A stretch of 32,376 bases of DNA from a virus, in IMG/VR virus record IMGVR_UViG_3300029309_003678, positions 1 to 32,376 of that record, one strand, 5' to 3'. Each line of letters starts with the position of its first letter. Positions within the stretch are counted from its first letter, which is position 1. The notes below the pieces were generated by a model. It was not told where the DNA came from. It searched no databases and saw only the letters and a list, made by a program, of their open reading frames with translations. Made by a program: the position numbers and the translations under genes. This document shows positions 28,531 through 32,376 of the stretch, in pieces.

Positions 28531-28537
28531 AATATAT

Positions 28538-28575
28538 ATTATACTGTGGCTTGAAGGGTAAAGTCAAGAACTTTC
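28538..28575 (-). promoter_or_regulatory. Consensus-type promoter P14
   Basis: GAGAAAGTTC abuts TTGACT (28562-28567), with an 18-nt spacer and TATAAT (28538-28543). ATG 28530 is 7 nt beyond the -10 box. Confidence 0.85.
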
Positions 28576-28591
28576 TCAAACTTTTTTAGGC

Positions 28592-28738
28592 TTATCTTAT
28601 CCAAGCGTCCCAAGCCCATAGCATTAATACTAATACCATGTTTAGCAAAGCGAAGAATATTATCTTGCACTCAGCATCTAGTTTATACCACCATTTACCT
28701 GTGCGTGTTTTGTATCTCCACTTATCTCTCAATTTCAT
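28592..28738 (-). CDS. Small C-tail-anchored membrane protein, 48 aa, leaderless
   Basis: 48 aa from ATG 28738, which lies 6 nt after the -10 box of P15. A basic head (MKLRDKWRYKTRTGKWWYKL) precedes one hydrophobic span (IIFFALLNMVLVLMLWAW) ending DAWIR. The frame is open upstream to 28915, but that part crosses the promoter and reads as noise, so the short form is chosen. Function unknown. Confidence 0.7.
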   Translation of the reverse strand: MKLRDKWRYKTRTGKWWYKLDAECKIIFFALLNMVLVLMLWAWDAWIR

Positions 28739-28744
28739 ATAAAT

Positions 28745-28782
28745 ATTATACTTACGCTTATATATGCAAGTCAAGAACTTTC
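28745..28782 (-). promoter_or_regulatory. Consensus-type promoter P15
   Basis: TTAGAAAGTTC abuts TTGACT (28769-28774), with an 18-nt spacer and TATAAT (28745-28750); ATG 28738 is 6 nt beyond. Confidence 0.85.
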
Positions 28783-28894
28783 TAACGCCAAGCATCATAA
28801 AATAACGCCAACGAATTCTCGGGGGCCGGACGCGAAACCACGCCTCGTTGTGGCAAATACGCCTTAAAAAACGTCGCAAATTGTCGCAAAACTC

Positions 28895-28923
28895 TTGACA
28901 ACTTCGTCTAGCCATGATATACT
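28895..28923 (+). promoter_or_regulatory. Sigma70-like promoter, plus strand
   Basis: TTGACA (28895-28900), 17 nt, TATACT (28918-28923). The upstream AAAACTC block is unlike the consensus phage set. GTCGCAAA is repeated just upstream, a possible operator. No gene follows on this strand. Confidence 0.6.
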
Positions 28924-29158
28924 TTTATTAACATAATTATACCCGCGCCAAGCCCACATAACTTTGCCACTAGACTACGCGGAGATTTTGCACTCGCCCG
29001 CGCGGGTGCAGAGAAAATGTACTGAGTTTTGGCACTGTGTGTCTGGCGCAGGTTGCACAACGGTATAATCGACCCCGCAAAGTACCTAGGAATAAGGGTT
29101 TCCCTCGGCCTGCAGAGACTTGTCCTCGAAAAAAATTGTATTTATTTAGGCGTATGTA
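28924..29158. other. GC-rich intergenic region with palindromes
   Basis: No supportable gene on either strand. It contains a strong palindrome built around CCCGCGCGGG, flanked by TGCA repeats (about 28989-29011), an orphan TATAAT (29064-29069) lacking a -35, and AGGGTTTCCCT (about 29095-29105). Composition differs clearly from the AT-rich gene regions. Confidence 0.5.
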
Positions 29159-29187
29159 TTGACAGCGTGATTGGCATGTGATATAAT
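29159..29187 (+). promoter_or_regulatory. Sigma70-like promoter, plus strand, antisense to a small gene
   Basis: TTGACA (29159-29164), 17 nt, TATAAT (29182-29187). The predicted transcript starts with a GCGGG/CCCGC hairpin and then runs antisense across the 29265-29405 gene. Confidence 0.7.
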
Positions 29188-29264
29188 CGGCGCGGTTTAG
29201 CGGGTTTGCCAATTCCCGCGTTGCCTAGCGTTGAGTAATAAAGTCGCTTACACTTCAAACAAGA

Positions 29265-29405
29265 TTAGGAGATTTGCTTAAGAACCCATTGTAGAGTGTC
29301 GATGTTTGCTCTTTGTAGAGATGCTACGATTGCTTTGTCGACGCCTCTGTCTTCGAGTTGCTTAACAAGAACCTTTTTTGTTGGTCTTTTGTTTTCGTTT
29401 TTCAT
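29265..29405 (-). CDS. Small basic protein, 46 aa, leaderless
   Basis: 46 aa: MKNENKRPTKKVLVKQLEDR, then GVDKAIVASLQRANIDTLQW and VLKQIS. Basic N terminus followed by two helices. The ATG at 29405 lies 7 nt after a -10 box (29413-29418), so there is no ribosome-binding site. The pattern is protein-like and codon use suits the phage. A plus-strand promoter at 29159-29187 could produce an antisense RNA. Function unknown. Confidence 0.65.
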   Translation of the reverse strand: MKNENKRPTKKVLVKQLEDRGVDKAIVASLQRANIDTLQWVLKQIS

Positions 29406-29412
29406 GATGTAT

Positions 29413-29440
29413 ATTATAAGGATTTTTCTGTGCGAGTCAA
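29413..29440 (-). promoter_or_regulatory. Sigma70-like promoter for the 46-aa gene
   Basis: TTGACT (29435-29440), 16 nt, TATAAT (29413-29418). It lacks the AAAAATAGTTC block of the phage set. Confidence 0.7.
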
Positions 29441-29450
29441 TAGTGCGGCT

Positions 29451-29481
29451 TGTGGAAATTCTGTGGAAATCCTGTGGATAA
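29451..29481 (+). other. DnaA-box-like cluster (possible replication origin)
   Basis: Three like-oriented sites exactly 11 bp apart: TGTGGAAAT (29451-29459), TGTGGAAAT (29462-29470) and TGTGGATAA (29473-29481). The last is the exact reverse complement of the consensus DnaA box TTATCCACA. Phasing by one helical turn is what a DnaA filament or an operator array would show. Confidence 0.55.
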
Positions 29482-29509
29482 CTTTTTTCAAAAAAGATGA
29501 AAGTTTTTC

Positions 29510-29538
29510 TTGACCCCGATCGGGTTCTATGTTATAAT
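29510..29538 (+). promoter_or_regulatory. Sigma70-like promoter, plus strand, into folded region
   Basis: TTGACC (29510-29515), 17 nt, TATAAT (29533-29538). The start near 29545 begins with a GC-rich run and leads into the ORF-free stretch to 29990. Confidence 0.7.
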
Positions 29539-29544
29539 AACCGG

Positions 29545-29990
29545 GGGGATCTTTTTTCTGACCCGCCCCAGCGACCCGGGGGTACTAAAAACAGAAGAAG
29601 ACTAGCACTCCTGGTAATTATCGCAGATTAGCACTCATGTACTGAGTCTGACCACTGCAGTTCGCCACTCGGCGCGCTAGCGCGAATTTTGAAAAAAACA
29701 GTCGGACAGGGGCAACCCCTCAAAATTAATTGACGAAAAAAAAGTGAGGCTCGGAATCCAGCAAATTTTGAATTTTCAAAAAATGAGGATTCCTGCAACC
29801 TCGTGAAACCCTTTCGGATTTCTCTTTTCGGGGATTTCAACCCGAGGAAATTTATCTAATCGAGATTTTCAAAATTTCCCTTTTTTCGGGCTTGTCTCTT
29901 TTCTAGTCTCCGAGAAGATTCAAATTGAGAGAATCGCCCTTTTTGGAAAGTTTCCGATTCGTGAGAATTTTTCGCTTTCCGATTCCCCTT
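29545..29990 (+). ncRNA. Candidate structured non-coding RNA in the origin-like region
   Basis: 446 nt without a supportable gene. Stems: TTCGC/GCGAA around the palindrome CGCGCTAGCGCG (29673-29684); AGGGG/CCCCT; a nested hairpin GAGG, GGAATCC, TTTTGAA / TTCAAAA, GGATTCC, CCTC (29746-29802); GGAAATTT/AAATTTCC (29846-29879) enclosing ATCT/AGAT; CGGG/CCCG; and GGAAAG/CTTTCC enclosing GATTC/GAAT (about 29946-29980). Direct repeat TAGCACTC occurs near 29603 and 29631. A plus-strand promoter stands at its left end. The strand is not certain, since the folds are possible on both. Confidence 0.5.
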
Positions 29991-29995
29991 AAATA

Positions 29996-30047
29996 CATAA
30001 TGTTTTTAATTGGAATATGTATATAATACCAAAATAAAAACATTATG
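29996..30047. repeat. 13-bp perfect inverted repeat around a TATAAT
   Basis: CATAATGTTTTTA (29996-30008) and TAAAAACATTATG (30035-30047) are separated by 26 nt that include TATAAT (30022-30027). It could be an operator or a bidirectional terminator-like stem. Confidence 0.7.
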
Positions 30048-30197
30048 CAAGGGTTTTATTAAAAAAAGTTAAATTATTTTAAATTAATTAAAATAATCAT
30101 TTGCAGTATCAGAACAAGAAGGGGAATAATAGTTCTTATAAGTTCCATTATCCTAGACACCTTTTCAAGTGTTTTTTCTATCCCCTCGAGTTTTGAT
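30048..30197. other. Very AT-rich intergenic stretch
   Basis: No gene. It contains a 10-bp perfect inverted repeat ATTATTTTAA/TTAAAATAAT (30073-30082 with 30088-30097) and an 8-nt palindrome CTTATAAG near 30137. It could serve as an unwinding element or the end of the right-hand operon. Confidence 0.5.
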
Positions 30198-30701
30198 TTA
30201 TTCAAAAGCTTTGTTCCATTCTTTCGCATTGACAATATTGCAACCTTTCGAGAAAAATCTCGTTAGAGTTTTAACATTGTCATCAAGAATAGTTTTCTTT
30301 AAGTTTTTGAATTGTTTAAGATTAAAAAAATGTTTGCATTGATTCCATTTTAAAACATCATCAATCGTTTCATTTCCTATCGGTCTTGAAATTATATAAT
30401 CGTAATAAATGCCCATAGTATGAATAAAATTTAAATCGTGTTTATTCAATTCTCGAGCAGTACATATCACAATAATATCACCCATTTTATAATCTGATAC
30501 GAGTTGCCAGTACATAGGCAAGAGAGTATCACCAAAAATAAAATCTTTCGTTGACATCTCTCGCCATTTTTCAAGATTTATCGTACCATCTGGATTTACA
30601 ATAGCTCGGTGAGAGCTATCGATAATCGTTCCATCTAAATCGTAAATTTTGATTTCTGGTTTGAGTTTCCATATCCTTTCAACAAATTTAGTTTTTTGCA
30701 T
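30198..30701 (-). CDS. HAD-superfamily phosphatase
   Basis: 167 aa. Motif I is IYDLDGTIIDSS (nucleophile and acid/base Asp pair), motif II is VICTARE, and motif IV is the Asp pair in TILDDN; a Lys in the KNLKKTI stretch may serve as motif III. This is the plan of small phage HAD enzymes such as 5'-nucleotidases or the phosphatase part of polynucleotide kinase. The substrate is unknown. The start has GAGGT upstream (TCGAGGTTATACT ATG), like the other genes in this cluster. It ends the right-hand operon. Confidence 0.85.
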   Translation of the reverse strand: MQKTKFVERIWKLKPEIKIYDLDGTIIDSSHRAIVNPDGTINLEKWREMSTKDFIFGDTLLPMYWQLVSDYKMGDIIVICTARELNKHDLNFIHTMGIYYDYIISRPIGNETIDDVLKWNQCKHFFNLKQFKNLKKTILDDNVKTLTRFFSKGCNIVNAKEWNKAFE

Positions 30702-30900
30702 AGTATAACCTCGATAATTGAGCAGTCATCATTAAAACAGTTAGTATTAATAATGAAAGTTCTTTATTCAAAATACACCATTCAAGAATTAGAATATTTC
30801 CAAATAATACGAGAGCATTATTTGTTTTTCTATCTAACTTGTAAAGTTGTTGAAGTCCTAGAAACACCATTACGAAATATGTTATTAGATAAATGTCCAT
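30688..30900 (-). CDS. Small membrane protein, 70 aa
   Basis: 70 aa from ATG 30900, which has GAGGTG upstream and forms TAATG with the preceding stop; a longer in-frame start at 30966 runs back through that gene and is rejected. Two to three hydrophobic spans: IYLITYFVMVFLGLQQL, ALVLFGNILILEWCIL and LSLLILTVLMMTAQL. It overlaps the phosphatase by 14 nt. Function unknown. Confidence 0.68.
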   Translation of the reverse strand: MDIYLITYFVMVFLGLQQLYKLDRKTNNALVLFGNILILEWCILNKELSLLILTVLMMTAQLSRLYYAKN

Positions 30901-31103
30901 TAACTCACCTCGCCCCTTGAATACCATTCCGATTTTTCTTTTTCCCATTTTTCCAAAAGAAAACAATAATTTTCTTTTATATATTGGAAACGAGAGAGAG
31001 GGGCAATTCGCCCCTCATAAGATTTATATTCGTATTGATATTCTGAGAAATAGTGAGAACAGAATAAATTAAATAACCTTTTTTCTGTTTCGTCCATTAA
31101 CAT
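30900..31103 (-). CDS. Hypothetical aromatic-rich protein, 67 aa
   Basis: 67 aa. It contains LFNLFCSHYFSEYQYEYKSY and FLLEKWEKEKSEWYSRGEVS. Rich in Tyr, Phe and Trp, helical, no span. GAGGTG stands 6 nt before ATG 31103. Part of the right-hand operon. No domain recognised. Confidence 0.62.
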   Translation of the reverse strand: MLMDETEKRLFNLFCSHYFSEYQYEYKSYEGRIAPLSRFQYIKENYCFLLEKWEKEKSEWYSRGEVS

Positions 31104-31105
31104 AA

Positions 31106-31942
31106 TTACACCTCAATAATTAAATCCTTTTTGATTTTTCTTCGTGCTTTTGAACGCATAGCAAGTTTTTCTTTTTTCGTAAAAATCTTGTTAGCTGTTT
31201 TCCAAGACACCCCTCGAACATTATTAACAAAATGTTTGTTAATATCGTTCGCCCATTTATTATAGGCATATTTTAAGAGTTTGTATTCCATTCGACAATC
31301 TCGCAACGCTGTATGTTGTTCAGTATAGAAATAATCTTCGAATAAATATCTATACATACATTCAGCAGAATAAGAGATATTTCCTTTATCGGTCTGAAAT
31401 TGATTCTTAAAATCATCTTCGAGAGAATCCCACCATGCTTTAAAATCTCGATTCATTATGAATGTTTGACAAATATCCATTAAACAAACTTTATCAACGC
31501 CATTCGGCAATCTTAATTGTTTGTCTGAATATTGTGCTTGAGTTTTTTGCATAGCTTTTAAATCAAAATTTATGTTATAAGCAGTAATGACATCAACGCC
31601 CATTCTTGAGCAATAATCCCAAAATTGTTTATAAGCATAATCCCAAGTTGCAACCTCGTATCGTTCACCATTCGCCCACCTATTGAGAGCATTTTTGTAT
31701 CTCCCATCTAGTGAGTATGGAACACGATTACCAGTCTCGTTATCGGTATATGTAAAAATAAAATTCTCAGGGTCTGAAAGAGTATCTTTAATAAGATAAT
31801 TTTTTTCCAGTATATCGTAAGAATGATTATCATAAACATTACCAATCACAAAAGCGAAATCAAAAATTAAATGAGAATGTTCATTCCTCATTGTCGTTTC
31901 TGTATCGATAACAGCAACAGTCAATTTTTTTCTTTTAACCAT
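31106..31942 (-). CDS. DnaQ-like DEDDh 3'-5' exonuclease
   Basis: 278 aa. Exo I is VAVIDTETTM (D and E), Exo II is TAYNINFDLKAM (D), Exo III is EQHTALRDCRMEY (H and D four residues later), so the DEDDh active site is complete. The C-terminal 50 residues are very basic (TANKIFTKKEKLAMRSKARR) and probably bind nucleic acid. It is distinct from the exonuclease domain of the polymerase and could degrade host DNA or RNA or proofread. The start overlaps the preceding gene by 8 nt. Confidence 0.88.
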   Translation of the reverse strand: MVKRKKLTVAVIDTETTMRNEHSHLIFDFAFVIGNVYDNHSYDILEKNYLIKDTLSDPENFIFTYTDNETGNRVPYSLDGRYKNALNRWANGERYEVATWDYAYKQFWDYCSRMGVDVITAYNINFDLKAMQKTQAQYSDKQLRLPNGVDKVCLMDICQTFIMNRDFKAWWDSLEDDFKNQFQTDKGNISYSAECMYRYLFEDYFYTEQHTALRDCRMEYKLLKYAYNKWANDINKHFVNNVRGVSWKTANKIFTKKEKLAMRSKARRKIKKDLIIEV

Positions 31943-32114
31943 TTTTTAACCTCGCTTTTATTTCTTCTAGTTGGGGTTTAGTCCAACCTCGATTTAATTG
32001 AGCAAGTGTAAAAAATTGCTTGAAATCAGCAACCGACATTGAAAAAGTTTTATTATCATCTGATTTTAAAATTTCATCAATAATCGTTAATTTATTTTGA
32101 ATTGGCTTTTTCAT
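31935..32114 (-). CDS. Hypothetical small protein, 59 aa
   Basis: 59 aa from ATG 32114 (MKKPIQNKLTIIDEILKSDD), which is preceded by GAGGGGG; a TTG five codons earlier is less likely. Ends VADFKQFFTLAQLNRGWTK and a basic helix (PQLEEIKARLKNG). Helical, charged, no known domain. It overlaps both neighbours. Confidence 0.65.
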   Translation of the reverse strand: MKKPIQNKLTIIDEILKSDDNKTFSMSVADFKQFFTLAQLNRGWTKPQLEEIKARLKNG

Positions 32115-32313
32115 TCGAAACCCCCTCAAATAAATCTAGTTGCATTGGTGTTGAGATAAATTTTCCATTTCTTACCATGAAAGAAATTTGATTTGACATA
32201 GGAATATCAAGATTTAATTTCTTCATAGTTCGAGAAACAGAATCACCTCTCGCTATCGCATTACGCAAAATGTTCAAATTTCGCTGTGCTTTTTTAGATA
32301 TAGTTTTTTCCAT
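32092..32313 (-). CDS. Small HTH-like protein heading the right-hand operon
   Basis: 73 aa. The basic N terminus (MEKTISKKAQRNLNILRNAI) leads to ARGDSVSRTMKKLNLDIP and MSNQISFMVRNGKF, a spacing compatible with a helix-turn-helix. This, and a palindrome just upstream (32332-32347), would suit an autoregulator; that is inference. The ribosome site is GAGGT, 6-7 nt before ATG 32313. Confidence 0.6.
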   Translation of the reverse strand: MEKTISKKAQRNLNILRNAIARGDSVSRTMKKLNLDIPMSNQISFMVRNGKFISTPMQLDLFEGVSNEKANSK

Positions 32314-32331
32314 ATTTTACCTCGTTAAAAT

Positions 32332-32347
32332 TGTTCTATGTAGAACA
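32332..32347. promoter_or_regulatory. Operator-like palindrome before the right-hand operon
   Basis: Perfect arms TGTTCTA and TAGAACA are separated by TG (32332-32338, 32341-32347). It lies 19 nt upstream of the ATG at 32313, where it could cover the promoter or leader. Confidence 0.5.
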
Positions 32348-32351
32348 TGTT

Positions 32352-32366
32352 AAACATTATGTATTT
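32352..32366. repeat. 15-bp inverted copy of 29991-30005
   Basis: AAACATTATGTATTT here is the exact reverse complement of AAATACATAATGTTT at 29991-30005. The two copies flank the 30.05-32.35 kb gene cluster. Confidence 0.75.
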
Positions 32367-32376
32367 ATATTAAGTG

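Noticed and set aside
28739-28915. Upstream extension of the 48-aa gene to a 107-codon frame
   Set aside because: The extension runs through promoter P15, and its translation is unlike a protein; ATG 28738 sits at the predicted transcript start.
28970-29212. Minus-strand 80-codon frame in the GC-rich region
   Set aside because: Arg/Cys-rich noise-like translation, no ribosome site, no promoter at its start, and it crosses palindromes and a plus-strand promoter.
29628-29840. Minus-strand 70-codon frame in the hairpin-dense segment
   Set aside because: No ribosome site and the composition follows the hairpin arms; better explained as structured non-coding sequence.
1-32376. CRISPR array, insertion sequence or integrase
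   Set aside because: No regularly spaced repeats of CRISPR size, no transposase or recombinase motifs and no terminal repeats of an IS were seen.

Overview
This is about 32.4 kb of AT-rich DNA that reads as part of the genome of a lytic tailed phage. The gene set points to a marine bacterial host: a phage DNA replication module, a lysis cassette, Hsp20, MazG, peptide deformylase, glutaredoxin, dihydroorotate dehydrogenase, peroxiredoxin and ribosomal protein bS21, with many tiny overlapping genes. Host and phage genus cannot be fixed from the sequence alone. Almost all genes lie on the minus strand. The exceptions are a two-gene plus-strand island at 22.4-22.85 kb and probably some RNA genes.

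Layout from left to right on the map; minus-strand operons are read right to left. 1-6.0 kb: recombination and replication genes (SbcD/gp47-like nuclease, peroxiredoxin, gp32-like SSB, UvsW-like helicase, family A DNA polymerase). 6.0-13.4 kb: SANT/GIY-YIG protein, primase, peptide deformylase, three micro-genes, DnaB-like helicase, a protein with four HTH repeats, and an NAD-dependent DNA ligase split into two genes with a GIY-YIG-like nuclease between the halves. 13.4-17.7 kb: a tRNA-Ala inside a small reading frame, a PC4-like protein, HTH proteins, a DUF3310-like protein, glutaredoxin and conserved phage proteins. 17.7-20.3 kb: lysis cassette (holin-like membrane proteins, overlapping spanin pair, GH24 endolysin). 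20.3-22.3 kb: DHODH, Hsp20 and two small membrane proteins. 22.4-23.35 kb: plus-strand SANT protein, bS21 and a structured non-coding transcript. 23.35-26.9 kb: operon of small proteins including MazG. 27.0-28.1 kb: a roughly 1.08 kb non-coding, heavily folded transcript with its own promoter and intrinsic terminator. 28.1-30.1 kb: small genes plus a GC-rich intergenic region with several promoters, three consensus-like DnaA boxes and a second long folded region. 30.2-32.3 kb: a short operon (HAD phosphatase, membrane protein, DnaQ-like exonuclease) with different translation signals.

One promoter type unites most of the window: AAAAATAGTTC directly abutting TTGACA, a spacer of usually 17 nt, and TATAAT. 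I find 15 copies of this form plus four more divergent sigma70-like sites. In nine of the 19 the ATG lies only 6-8 nt after the -10 box, so the mRNA should be leaderless. The other genes mostly use AGGAG-type ribosome sites and ATGA/TAATG overlaps. A long 5' UTR before hsp20 and two promoters that lead into ORF-free folded RNA stand out against this background.

The strongest candidate for an undescribed system is the giant structured RNA at about 27.0-28.1 kb. Next come the shorter folded RNA next to bS21, the split ligase with its intervening nuclease, and the tRNA embedded in a reading frame.
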